The notes beneath the pieces are model-generated. The model was not told the DNA's origin, made no database searches, and worked only from the letters and a program-made list of their open reading frames with translations. 44,583 bases of DNA from Hyphomicrobiales bacterium (GTDB lineage Bacteria > Pseudomonadota > Alphaproteobacteria > Rhizobiales > Rhizobiaceae): positions 1-44,583 of the forward strand of contig UCII01000038.1 in assembly GCA_900472485.1 (NCBI GenBank). The letters are read 5' to 3'. The translations under genes and the position numbers were made by a program. Shown here piece after piece: positions 34,577 through 43,072 of this stretch (within the stretch, counting starts at the first letter, position 1; each line of letters begins with the position of its first letter).

Positions 34577-34625
34577 CGCAATTCCGGATGGAAAACCGCT
34601 GCGCACTTTTCCTGGAATTGCTCTA
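34577..34625 (-). repeat. 49-base palindromic repeat, copy B
   Basis: It is the reverse complement of the element at 30896-30944 with six changes. In the inner stem GCAAAA/TTTTGC of copy A is GGAAAA/TTTTCC here, so both sides of one base pair changed together. It lies in the gap between the binding-protein and DppB-like genes. Confidence 0.75.
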
Positions 34626-34652
34626 GGTCTGCAAACGGACAGGATCGGGAAC

Positions 34653-34676
34653 GGGCGCCGGCCGCGACCGGCGCCC
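34653..34676 (-). terminator. GC-rich hairpin after the binding-protein gene
   Basis: GGGCGCCGG (34653-34661) pairs with CCGGCGCCC (34668-34676) around six bases. It lies just past the stop of the binding-protein gene. No T-run follows, so it more likely blocks exonucleases and sets expression differences than fully terminates. Confidence 0.5.
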
Positions 34677-34692
34677 GAGCGCCTTGGGAGGC

Positions 34693-36219
34693 TTATTTCT
34701 TGATCGATGCGTTCCAGAAGTAGGGCCATGGCGCGGGGTCCACGCCCTGAAGCTTGGTGGAGATCGCTGCAACGGCGTTGAAATCGCCGATCTTCATCAT
34801 GGGAGCTTCGTCATAGATGGTCTTTTGAACATTCGCCCAAAGTTCGATGCGCTTTTTCGGATCGACCTCCGTGTTAAATGCGTCGATCGCGGCCTTGCTT
34901 GTCGGCGTGGTCCACCAGCCGGGCGAGCTTGGCGACAGCGTGCCGATCAGCGCCGGTTCCGGAAGGAAGGGGCTGTGGCTGATATAGATGTCCCACAGTG
35001 CCTTGTCGGCCCGGCGCTGGGTCAGCGTCGCCCAGTCGACCACCTGAAGGTCCACCGCGAAGCCTGCCTGTTTCAGATATTCGGCCGCGACCTGCGCCAT
35101 CTTGTAATGGAACTCGTACTGGCGGCTGGTCAGGATGCGGATCGGTTCGCCCTTGTAACCTGCCGCCTTGGCGGCAGTTGCAGCACCTTCCGGATCGGCG
35201 ACGTTGTAGTTCCCTTTGACGCCGGCATCCGTGCTCCAGGTAAAGGGGGCAGGGTACATGTTGCCGTCAACCGTATAGAAATTTGTGCTGCCGAAAGCTG
35301 CCGCCAGCATATCTTCCATGCTGAGCGCCTGACGGATCGCCTTGCGGATCGCGACATTCTTCGTGATGCCGTCGGCGGTATTGAAGACGAAGACCGGATA
35401 GCCGAACGGCTTCAGGAGCAGCGGCTGGGTCGCCGAAGCGGACTTCAGCTTGTCGAAGGATTCGACAGGAAGACTGTCGATATAGTCGTACTGGCCGGAA
35501 ATGGCCGCCTCGACGCGGGTATTGGCATCGGGAACGGGAACGAAACGGATTTCGTCGAGATATTGATGGCGGGCGCCCCCGTAACCGTTGCTTTCGCCAT
35601 CGCGCGGCTTGTAGCCATCGAAACGGACCAGCTGGATATACTGGTCGGGCTTGCGCTCCTTCAGCATATAGGGGCCGGTGCCGATGAAGTCGGTCATCGT
35701 GTCCGCCTGCTTGCTGGCCGGAATGATGATGGCGGCGGAGTTGTTGAAGGCAAGCAGCGAGGTAAGCGGGGCATAGGGCTGCTTCAACTTGATGACGACG
35801 GTCGCCGGATCCTGGGCGGTGATCGATTCGATAAAGCCGCCCGCCTGCTTGCCGCGCGATGCCAGCTTGATCCAGCGGTTCAACGAGGCGACCACATCGT
35901 TGGAAGTCATGACGCTGCCGTCGTGGAACTTGAGGCCGGTCCTGAGTTTGATCGTGTAGGTTTTGCCGTCGGCACTGATCTCAGGCAGGCTCTCGGCGAG
36001 CAGCGGCGTAACGTTCCAGCCCTTGTCGAAGGTGTAGAGCGTTTCGAAGATATGTTGGGTGACGATACCGACGAGATCTGCGGTGGAAGTCATTGGATCG
36101 AGCGTCGGCGGCTCGCCGATCGTCGCGACATTAATAACGCCGCCTTTTTCCTGGGCCATCAGCAGCGAGGGCGCCGCAATCAAAGCAGCCGCAATCAGGA
36201 ATCCGAGTCCTAACTTCAT
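34693..36219 (-). CDS. ABC transporter periplasmic binding protein, family 5
   Basis: A 508-residue solute-binding protein of the peptide/opine/nickel class (family 5). Residues 1-22 form a Sec signal peptide (MKLGLGFLIAAALIAAPSLLMA, cleaved about A22-Q23), followed by INVATIGEPPTLDPMTSTADL, the family signature region LLAESLPEISADGKTYTIKLRTGLKFHDGS and the C-terminal lobe. It is the first gene of the minus-strand operon with DppB, DppC, amidohydrolase and RidA. The ligand could be a peptide, an N-acyl amino acid or another conjugate; sequence alone does not tell. Confidence 0.93.
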   Translation of the reverse strand: MKLGLGFLIAAALIAAPSLLMAQEKGGVINVATIGEPPTLDPMTSTADLVGIVTQHIFETLYTFDKGWNVTPLLAESLPEISADGKTYTIKLRTGLKFHDGSVMTSNDVVASLNRWIKLASRGKQAGGFIESITAQDPATVVIKLKQPYAPLTSLLAFNNSAAIIIPASKQADTMTDFIGTGPYMLKERKPDQYIQLVRFDGYKPRDGESNGYGGARHQYLDEIRFVPVPDANTRVEAAISGQYDYIDSLPVESFDKLKSASATQPLLLKPFGYPVFVFNTADGITKNVAIRKAIRQALSMEDMLAAAFGSTNFYTVDGNMYPAPFTWSTDAGVKGNYNVADPEGAATAAKAAGYKGEPIRILTSRQYEFHYKMAQVAAEYLKQAGFAVDLQVVDWATLTQRRADKALWDIYISHSPFLPEPALIGTLSPSSPGWWTTPTSKAAIDAFNTEVDPKKRIELWANVQKTIYDEAPMMKIGDFNAVAAISTKLQGVDPAPWPYFWNASIKK

Positions 36220-36242
36220 CGATATTCTCCCAATTATGTTCC

Positions 36243-36256
36243 ACAGTTATGTTATA
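36243..36256. promoter_or_regulatory. Shared motif copy 2 before the binding-protein gene
   Basis: ACAGTTATGTTATA matches 12 of 14 bases of the motif at 29995-30008. GTTAT (36246-36250) and ATAAC about 15 bases on also form an inverted repeat. It lies 24 bases above the binding-protein start, where a repressor or activator would act. Confidence 0.45.
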
Positions 36257-36398
36257 TACATTTTTATAACAGAATACAGGACGTATAGGGGCTGTCAATG
36301 GCGGTGAAAACAAGGACGCATCACCTCGAATACGCAGAGGTTCCGTCTTGCCGAAACACTTTGGCCGGAGCAGATTGCAGCGATAGAGGAGATAGTGC

Positions 36399-38819
36399 AT
36401 GGCGCCTTACGATGCTTCCGGCCCCAACGTGAACGGTATCGAACCTCGTTGGACGTCCAGTGCAAAGAGCGGAGTTGGCACGGCGCTTTCGCCGGCCTGC
36501 CGCATCTGGTTCACTCTCAGTCACGGCATCTTGAACGAAATCTATTATCCCCGCGTCGACAGCGCCTGTACCCGCGACATCGGATTGATCGTCACAGGTC
36601 CCGACGGTTATTTTTCGGAGGAAAAGCGCGATACGGAGAGTGTCGTCACTACGGTCGAGGATGGCGTTCCGGCCTATCGGTTGATCAATACTGCAATCGA
36701 TGGCCGTTACCGGATCATCAAGCGCATCATCGTCGATCCGATGCGCAGCAGTCTGCTTCAGCAGATATCGTTCGAGCCGCTGGAGGGAACGATCCACGAC
36801 TATCGTCTCTATCTGCTTGCCGCCCCGCATCTCATCAATGCCGGTTACGGCAATACGGGGTGGGTGGAGGACTATAAGGGCACGCCGATGCTTTTTGCGA
36901 CGGGCACAGGTGGCGTCTCGATGGCGCTTGCCGTCAGCGGCGGCTGGCGGACGGCATCTGCCGGCTATGTCGGTATTTCCGACGGATGGCAGCAATTGCA
37001 GAAAGAGGCTCGGTTGGATCCGGCCGTCGCGCGTGCCGTCGACGGCAACGTTGCCCTGACCGGTGAGATCGATCTGATCGGCGGCAGCGACACCGTCACC
37101 GTATCGCTCGGCTTTGGAAGCCATCCAAAAGAGGCCGGCTATAATGCCCTTGCCAGCTTGCAGGCCGGCTATGACGGCGCCGAGCGAAGCTATGTTGCCG
37201 ACTGGCGGACCTGGCAAGACGGATTGCTGACCCTCGACGAACCGAGAGCGCCGCCGCCCGAAGTCAATCGCTATCGAATCTCGACAGCCGTTCTGGCGAC
37301 GCACCGGCCACTCTCCTTCGAAGGTCCGGCCGTTGCTTCTCTCTCCATTCCGTGGGGCTTTGCCAAGGGCGACGAAGACCTCGGTGGCTATCATCTGGTC
37401 TGGCCGCGCGATCTGGTCGAGACAGCCGGCGGCTTCCTGGCTGCAGGCGCTTCACAGGATGCGCTGCGCATTCTGGCCTATCTGCGCGTCATCCAGGAAG
37501 AGGATGGGCATTGGCCACAGAATTGCTGGCTGAACGGCGAGCCCTACTGGACCGGGATACAGATGGACGAATGTGCCTTCCCGATCCTACTTGCCGATGC
37601 GCTGCGCCGCGAGGGAGTCCTTACGGGCGATCAGCTATTGTCCTACGTGCCGATGGTCGAAAGCGCAGCGCGTTATGTCGTCGTCAACGGTCCCGTCACG
37701 GGTGAGGACCGCTGGGAGGAGGATGGCGGCTTTTCTCCCTTCACATTGGCGGTCGAAATCGCTGCGCTATTGGCGGCGGCCGATATTCTGGAAATTGCCG
37801 GTCAGATGCACAATGCGGATTATCTGCGGCAGACTGCGGACGCCTGGAACGACCAGATCGAGCGCTGGACCTATGTCCGCAGCGATGCGGAAAGCGCCGC
37901 TCTCGGGGTCAAGGGCTATTATGTCCGCATTGCGCCGCCTGAGATCGCCGACGGAAGCTCGCCCGCCGATGGTTTCGTGCCGATCAAGAACAGGCCGCCC
38001 GCTGAATCCTTCCTACCGACCGCTCGTGTCGTCAGTCCCGATGCCCTGGCGCTGGTACGGTTCGGATTGCGTGCCGCCGACGATCCTCGCATCATCGACA
38101 CTGTCAGGGTTATCGATGCCCAGCTCAAATGCGAGCTGCCGCAAGGGCCGCTATGGTATCGTTATACCGGTGATGGCTATGGCGAGCATGAAGACGGTGG
38201 GCCATTCGACGGCACCGGTATCGGGCGCCCATGGCCGCTGCTGGCAGGCGAGCGCGCCCATTACGAGCTCGCGGCCGGCCGGCGGGAAGCGGCTCTTGAA
38301 CTGCTCAAGACGCTCGAGCAGTCTGCAGGGCAGGGTGGATTGCTACCGGAACAGGTGTGGGACCAACCCGATATACCGGAACTGGGACTCGCCCTCGGAA
38401 AACCTTCCGGCAGCGCCATGCCGCTTGTCTGGGCTCATGCCGAGCATATCAAGCTCTTGCGCTCGCTGAGGGACGGGGTGGTTTTCGACATGCCGCCGCA
38501 AGGTGTCGAGCGCTATGTAAAAAACAAGGTGACGGCACCCTTCGTACCCTGGCGTTTCAACAACAAGCTGTCGCAGCTTTCCGTCGGCAAGCGCCTGCGG
38601 ATCGAGGTCATGGCGCGGGCGATCATTCGCTGGAGTTTGGATAATTGGGCCAGCGCCAGCGATACCGAAACGGGCCAGAACGGCTTCGGCATACATGTTG
38701 CCGAGCTTTCATGCGAACGCCTGCCTAAAGGCGGGTCGATTGCCTTTACCTTTTATTGGCCTGACACCGATCATTGGGAGGGAGAGGATTTCTCCGTCTC
38801 GGTCGTTGAAGCGCCATAG
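36399..38819 (+). CDS. Cytoplasmic GH15 glucoamylase (glucan 1,4-alpha-glucosidase)
   Basis: An 806-residue protein. The N-terminal about 270 residues form the beta-sandwich of bacterial glucoamylases (GVGTALSPACRIWFTLSHGILNE), and the rest is the (alpha/alpha)6 barrel. WPRDLVETAGGF near 335 and LPEQVWD near 650 carry the general acid/base regions of GH15. It releases glucose from the ends of alpha-1,4-glucans. It has no signal peptide, so it would act on internal glycogen or imported dextrins. GGAG precedes ATG 36399. The next gene, a ROK kinase, is 39 bases downstream and would phosphorylate the glucose. Confidence 0.9.
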   Translation: MAPYDASGPNVNGIEPRWTSSAKSGVGTALSPACRIWFTLSHGILNEIYYPRVDSACTRDIGLIVTGPDGYFSEEKRDTESVVTTVEDGVPAYRLINTAIDGRYRIIKRIIVDPMRSSLLQQISFEPLEGTIHDYRLYLLAAPHLINAGYGNTGWVEDYKGTPMLFATGTGGVSMALAVSGGWRTASAGYVGISDGWQQLQKEARLDPAVARAVDGNVALTGEIDLIGGSDTVTVSLGFGSHPKEAGYNALASLQAGYDGAERSYVADWRTWQDGLLTLDEPRAPPPEVNRYRISTAVLATHRPLSFEGPAVASLSIPWGFAKGDEDLGGYHLVWPRDLVETAGGFLAAGASQDALRILAYLRVIQEEDGHWPQNCWLNGEPYWTGIQMDECAFPILLADALRREGVLTGDQLLSYVPMVESAARYVVVNGPVTGEDRWEEDGGFSPFTLAVEIAALLAAADILEIAGQMHNADYLRQTADAWNDQIERWTYVRSDAESAALGVKGYYVRIAPPEIADGSSPADGFVPIKNRPPAESFLPTARVVSPDALALVRFGLRAADDPRIIDTVRVIDAQLKCELPQGPLWYRYTGDGYGEHEDGGPFDGTGIGRPWPLLAGERAHYELAAGRREAALELLKTLEQSAGQGGLLPEQVWDQPDIPELGLALGKPSGSAMPLVWAHAEHIKLLRSLRDGVVFDMPPQGVERYVKNKVTAPFVPWRFNNKLSQLSVGKRLRIEVMARAIIRWSLDNWASASDTETGQNGFGIHVAELSCERLPKGGSIAFTFYWPDTDHWEGEDFSVSVVEAP

Positions 38820-38858
38820 TGCGATTTGTGCCGTCTTGGATAGAAAGTGTGGGCGAAT

Positions 38859-39599
38859 ATGAGCCAGGTAATAGAGAGCCGCAAAACAAACGTAAAACTG
38901 AAGAAAGCCGTGGCGCCGGCTGCGACAGAAGAGCTTGTCGTCCTGGCGATCGATCTCGGCGGTTCGCACGTCAAAATGCGTCTCAGCTCCGGCGGTGAGC
39001 GCCGCGCGGCCGTCTCGGGTCCGGCAATGTCGGCAAAGCAGATGGTTCAGGCCGTCAAGGAGCTGACGGGCGATTGGCGCTACGACGTTATCGGCATGGG
39101 ATATCCAGGTCCGGTGTCGAACAACAAGCCGGCTGCGGAGCCACACAATCTCGGACCTGGCTGGCAGGATTTCGATTTTTCCGCCGCTTTCGGCAAGCCG
39201 GTCAAGCTTGTCAACGATGCCGTGATGCAGGCAATCGGCAACTACAAGGACGGCAACATGCTGTTTCTCGGCCTCGGCACCGGATTGGGCTCGGCGATGA
39301 TTGCCAATCACGTTTGCCTGCCCATGGAACTCGCCCATCTGCCCTACAAGAAGCGGGGCACCTTCGAAGACTTCATCGGCGAGCGCGGCCTTGAAAAATA
39401 CGGCAAGAAAAAGTGGCGCGAGTTGGTCGGGGAGATCGTTGAAAGATTGAGGGCAGCGCTGCTGCCCCATGAAATCGTCATTGGCGGCGGCAACGCCGAA
39501 AAGCTCAAGGAGCTGCCACCCGGCTGTCGTGTCGGCGAGAACGAAAACGCCTTCCTCGGCGGATTTCGCCTCTGGAAGGACGCGACTTTAAGCTTCTAG
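38859..39599 (+). CDS. ROK-family kinase (glucokinase, PpgK-like)
   Basis: A 246-residue sugar kinase of the ROK family. Phosphate-binding loop LAIDLGGSHVKMRL is at about 28-41, GMGYPGPVSN about 85, the catalytic region LVNDAVMQAIGNY about 118-130 and GLGTGLGSAMI about 140. It lacks the ROK zinc-binding cysteine motif, as do polyphosphate glucokinases, so ATP or polyphosphate could be the donor. ATG 38859 (MSQVIES) was chosen over the ATG at 38847. Read with the GH15 gene, it probably turns free glucose into glucose-6-phosphate. Confidence 0.82.
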   Translation: MSQVIESRKTNVKLKKAVAPAATEELVVLAIDLGGSHVKMRLSSGGERRAAVSGPAMSAKQMVQAVKELTGDWRYDVIGMGYPGPVSNNKPAAEPHNLGPGWQDFDFSAAFGKPVKLVNDAVMQAIGNYKDGNMLFLGLGTGLGSAMIANHVCLPMELAHLPYKKRGTFEDFIGERGLEKYGKKKWRELVGEIVERLRAALLPHEIVIGGGNAEKLKELPPGCRVGENENAFLGGFRLWKDATLSF

Positions 39600-39663
39600 A
39601 TTGTCCGTATCCATCTGTCTTGAATGAGGCGCCGCAACCATCGCTTTGGCGGGGCAGTTTTCA

Positions 39664-40542
39664 TCAAAGTTTCTTGTCGCGAATGGTCACGACCCCGAAC
39701 GGATTGAACTTATACTCATCTTCGTCATAGCGGGTGTCGTCGGATAATGTGGCATGACGAGCCGCCACCGCCGCGGCGATACCCTCATGCGCCATTTGAT
39801 CGCCGATCTCGTCAATCAGAGCGGCGATTTCAAGCTGTTCGTCATTGGTCGACGGCTGCTTCTCGTCTTTCCGGACAAAGGTAACGAGCACGTCCGGCAA
39901 TCCGACCAGATGGTTCCCTACGCTTGCCATGCCCTCTGCATCGTCGCCAATGGGCCGGCGCGCAAAGGCGAGGCGGCAGGTCTTGGCAAGTGCCAACAGA
40001 TCATCGGAATCCGCAGCACTGCGTCCTTGCGCGCAGAGCTCTTTCCATCGCCGCACCCCGTGAGCCACCCCCGAGGTCTCGCCCTTTACGGCGACCGCAC
40101 CATGATCGAGCATATATTGCACGAACATTAGGGCCTTTGCGGATGTTGCGACTGCCGTTTCGGCGGTCATGGGCGGGCTGAGCATGTAAAGGACGGACCC
40201 ATGCGTGGCGACGGCATCCTCGTCGGCCTCTTCATAGGCATCGGGGTTCACACGGTCCCAGCAGATATTGAATGAACGGACCATACGGTCGTCCGGTTCA
40301 TTCTGCGAACCGTCTTCATCGACGGTGAAACCATGGTCGAACTGGGTAATGGCGGCACGGGCGCTCTGCAGGAGCGCCGCCAGACCATTGTCTTCGCCGA
40401 GAAAGCAGAGCACATGACGCGGTTTGTAACTGGAGCGGGAAGCTGCAAACGCCGGCGGCTGGCTCGCGGCCCGGCTGGGAGACGGTCTGCTCAGAACGAG
40501 GCTGCCGAAGAATGCAAGAATGCCGCGCCGCATCGAATTCAT
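39664..40542 (-). CDS. Hypothetical protein with possible signal peptide (DUF4261-like?)
   Basis: A 292-residue protein I do not firmly recognise. With ATG 40542 (GAGG upstream) it starts MNSMRRGILAFFGSLVLSRPSPSRAASQP, a possible export signal ending near A25-A26; longer starts at 40611 or 40563 would hide this. The body holds RHVLCFLGEDNGLAALLQSARAA, LYMLSPPMTAETAVATSAKALMFVQYMLDHGAVAVKGE and a charged, tyrosine-rich C terminus. The MTAETAVATSAKALMFV/DHGAVAVKGE pattern recalls DUF4261, but I could not confirm it. It stands alone on the minus strand beyond the ROK kinase. Confidence 0.6.
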   Translation of the reverse strand: MNSMRRGILAFFGSLVLSRPSPSRAASQPPAFAASRSSYKPRHVLCFLGEDNGLAALLQSARAAITQFDHGFTVDEDGSQNEPDDRMVRSFNICWDRVNPDAYEEADEDAVATHGSVLYMLSPPMTAETAVATSAKALMFVQYMLDHGAVAVKGETSGVAHGVRRWKELCAQGRSAADSDDLLALAKTCRLAFARRPIGDDAEGMASVGNHLVGLPDVLVTFVRKDEKQPSTNDEQLEIAALIDEIGDQMAHEGIAAAVAARHATLSDDTRYDEDEYKFNPFGVVTIRDKKL

Positions 40543-40743
40543 TCCGGTGTCCTCATGATTCATATCGACAGAATTGAAAGCATTCATAAACGACGGAGCC
40601 AAGCGTGTCATATCGCATTCGGTTTGCTTTCGTTGCAACCCGATTTTATCGTCATTTCGTCGGCGCACCTTCCAGCTCAAGAGTGTGGCGTGAAGTTTCA
40701 CAGGCTGCCCGATCCTCTTGCTCTCGCAAATGGGATAGCCGGC

Positions 40744-41670
40744 TCATGGACCGTATTTCAACGACACTTTCTCCCGATCAACGACGTCGGCAAATAGCCG
40801 TAGCGTGCCGCTTGGCTGCTCATCTTTTCGCGCGAGATAAAGTGGTGCGGTGAGATTGGCGCCGCGGTCAAGCCTTAGATAGGCGATTCCGTTCGTCTCC
40901 AGTTTCGCGATCGATCCTGGAATGATTGAGATTCCGAGTCCGGCGGCGACCAGACTGAGCGTCGATAGCAACCGGGGAGCTTCATGCCGTATTTTCGGGC
41001 TGAAACCCGCGGCAAGACAGGCCGCTATGATGCTGTCATATAGCCCAGGTCCCGACGGACGGCGGTAAAGTATGAAAGCTTCGTTTGCGAGCTCCGACAA
41101 TCGAACGCGGCGAGGCTTCTCTCTTTTCGCCATCGCCAGGGGATGACGATCTGGAAGAGCGACCAGCATCTCTTCATCGAGAATTCGGGAAATCACAAGG
41201 CCGCTCGACTGTGCAACGGGAGAGCGCACGAGTGCGACGTCGAGAAGGCCGGAATGCAGCATGGCGATCAGATCGGGCGTACTGGCTTCCTCAAGCTTGA
41301 GCGCGACATCCGGCGATATCTCTCCGAGCGAGCGGACGGCCGAGCTGACCAGCGGATGAAAGGCCGCTGAACTGGTAAAGCCGATGGCGAGGCTTCCCTC
41401 CTCTCCGCGGGCATTGCGCCTTGTCGCTTCTATCGCAACATCGACATCGTGGAGGATGGTCCTCGCCCTCTCCACGAAGGTTCGCCCCGCATCCGTCAGC
41501 TCGACGCCTCTCGGCAGACGTCTGAAGAGCGACGCACCGACGATGGCCTCCAGCTTGGCTATCTGCTGGCTGAGTGGCGGCTGCTGGATGCCGAGCCTTT
41601 CCGCCGCGCGAGTCATGTGACCCTCGTCGGCAACGGTCACGGCGTAACGAAGATGTCGAAGTTCGATCAT
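40744..41670 (-). CDS. LysR-family regulator next to the chromate transporter
   Basis: A 308-residue LysR regulator. The helix-turn-helix (MIELRHLRYAVTVADEGHMTRAAERLGIQQPPLSQQIAKLE) is of the CatR/BenM/CbbR-like type with QQPPLSQQI; the effector domain begins near 90 (GSLAIGFTSSAAFHPLV). ATG 41670 gives the standard start; an ATG four codons upstream is less likely. It is divergent from the chromate transporter pair, with an inverted repeat ATATG-N14-CATAT between, so regulation of that pair is likely. The effector is unknown. Confidence 0.9.
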   Translation of the reverse strand: MIELRHLRYAVTVADEGHMTRAAERLGIQQPPLSQQIAKLEAIVGASLFRRLPRGVELTDAGRTFVERARTILHDVDVAIEATRRNARGEEGSLAIGFTSSAAFHPLVSSAVRSLGEISPDVALKLEEASTPDLIAMLHSGLLDVALVRSPVAQSSGLVISRILDEEMLVALPDRHPLAMAKREKPRRVRLSELANEAFILYRRPSGPGLYDSIIAACLAAGFSPKIRHEAPRLLSTLSLVAAGLGISIIPGSIAKLETNGIAYLRLDRGANLTAPLYLARKDEQPSGTLRLFADVVDREKVSLKYGP

Positions 41671-41684
41671 GACATATCTCAAAC

Positions 41685-41708
41685 ATATGAATAGCGTTTA
41701 ATCCATAT
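41685..41708. promoter_or_regulatory. Inverted repeat in the LysR/chromate divergent promoter
   Basis: ATATG (41685-41689) and CATAT (41704-41708) are separated by 14 bases in the 104-base gap between the LysR gene and the first ChrA half. The layout fits a LysR regulator site. Confidence 0.45.
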
Positions 41709-41774
41709 ATTGGACGCATGATCGGTAAAAGCCTATTTTGACGGCTCGTTCGACATAAACACACAGGCCATGAT

Positions 41775-42341
41775 ATGGATGCCATTTCTCATTCCGGTGC
41801 TGCTCAACGTGAAGGACCAACGGTCGCCGAGCTCTTCTTCGGCTTTTTCAAGCTCGGTCTCATCGGTTTTGGCGGGGTGCTGCCGCTCGCACGCCGTATG
41901 GTGGTCGAGGATCGCAAATGGCTGACGGGAGAGGAATTCACCGAGCTGCTCGGGCTCTGTCAGTTCCTGCCCGGCGGCAATATCATCAATATGGCGGTTG
42001 CGATCGGCTCGAAATTTCAGGGCGTGGCGGGCGCTTTTTCGGCCCTTCTCGGCCTGATTGTCGCGCCGACGGCGATCGTGATCGGTCTCGGCGTCGTTTA
42101 CGACCAGTTCAATAGCGATCCGCGCATCCAGCACATGTTTGCCGGTCTTGCTGCAGCCGCAGCCGGTCTGCTGATCTCGATGGCCGTCAAGATCGTGCTG
42201 CCGTTGCGTCGCAGGCCTGTCGCCTTGGTCATTGCCGCCATTTGCTTTGCTGCCATCGCCATCGTCGGATTGCCTTTGCTGCCGACCATGCTGGTAATGG
42301 CACCTCTCAGCATTATCGCCACCTGGAAGCTTGAACCATGA
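41775..42341 (+). CDS. Chromate transporter half, N-terminal type (short-chain ChrA)
   Basis: A 188-residue membrane protein with about five to six helices, one CHR domain. The family motif FGGVLPLARRMVVEDRKWLT and the LPGGNIINMAVAIG segment are seen at about 36-75. Short CHR proteins work in pairs to export chromate or related anions. The last four bases overlap the start of the second half (ATGA), so the two are made together. Gene divergent from a LysR gene. Confidence 0.9.
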   Translation: MDAISHSGAAQREGPTVAELFFGFFKLGLIGFGGVLPLARRMVVEDRKWLTGEEFTELLGLCQFLPGGNIINMAVAIGSKFQGVAGAFSALLGLIVAPTAIVIGLGVVYDQFNSDPRIQHMFAGLAAAAAGLLISMAVKIVLPLRRRPVALVIAAICFAAIAIVGLPLLPTMLVMAPLSIIATWKLEP

Positions 42342-42868
42342 CCACGACCCTGCTCGCTCTCGCGATCATCTTCACCCAGCTTTCGCTGCTGGCCTTCGGC
42401 GGCGGCAATTCCATTCTCCCCGAAATGCATCGGCAGGTCGTCGACGTGCAGCATTGGATGACGGCGCAGCAATTCGGCGCGCTGTTCGCATTGGCGCAGG
42501 CAGCTCCCGGTCCGAACCTGATGGTCGTGCCTCTGGTTGGCTGGCATGTTGCCGGATGGGCGGGCATGCTGGTCACATCAGCTGCAAAGTTCGGGCCTTC
42601 TTCGGTCCTGACCTATCTGGTGCTCCATCTCTGGAACCGCTTCAAGGACAGGCCGTGGCGAAGGATCGTCCAGGCGGGGCTGGTGCCGATGACCGCCGGG
42701 CTCGTCACCGCCAGCGCGGCTGTCATTACCGAGGCATCAACCCAGGGGTGGATTCTGGCGGCAATTGCGGCCGCGGGTGCGCTTGTTCTTTCGACGACCC
42801 GTGTCCATCCGCTCATCGTTCTGGGCATCGGCGCATTGATCGGCTTAAGCGGCATTGGCCAGGTATAA
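42338..42868 (+). CDS. Chromate transporter half, C-terminal type (short-chain ChrA)
   Basis: A 176-residue membrane protein, the second CHR domain of the pair. It has FGGGNSILPEMHRQVVDVQHWMT (about 20-42), AQAAPGPNLMVVPLVGW (about 58-74) and several further helices ending in a conserved hydrophobic stretch. It starts inside the first gene by a four-base overlap. Chromate efflux is the annotated function; other anions such as sulfate are possible in some members. Confidence 0.9.
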   Translation: MTTTLLALAIIFTQLSLLAFGGGNSILPEMHRQVVDVQHWMTAQQFGALFALAQAAPGPNLMVVPLVGWHVAGWAGMLVTSAAKFGPSSVLTYLVLHLWNRFKDRPWRRIVQAGLVPMTAGLVTASAAVITEASTQGWILAAIAAAGALVLSTTRVHPLIVLGIGALIGLSGIGQV

Positions 42869-43072
42869 ACAGGAAATCGTCCGACGAAATGTCCCTCCCG
42901 CCGTCGGAACGCTGATTGCAATTGCTCACCAATCCAAGCATCGAATAGCGAATTGCCGGCGAGGGGTGGGGAAAAATATTTCTCCATAGAGTATATAGAC
43001 ATTATGCAATTACTTTTCGAATAGCATTGCCACCCATAGCTTGATCGCCGGTCTAATTCGTCCGGAGCTGAC
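42869..43072. other. Gap before the flavin monooxygenase gene
   Basis: About 200 bases with no gene. The middle is AT-rich (around 42975-43020), likely the promoter of the next gene; CCGACG and CGTCGG near the start of the gap could pair after the ChrA pair. I see no clear operator. Confidence 0.4.

Noticed and set aside
34684..36213. Long plus-strand open frame of 509 codons
   Set aside because: Antisense to the binding-protein gene, which has a signal peptide and clear family motifs; the opposite reading has none.
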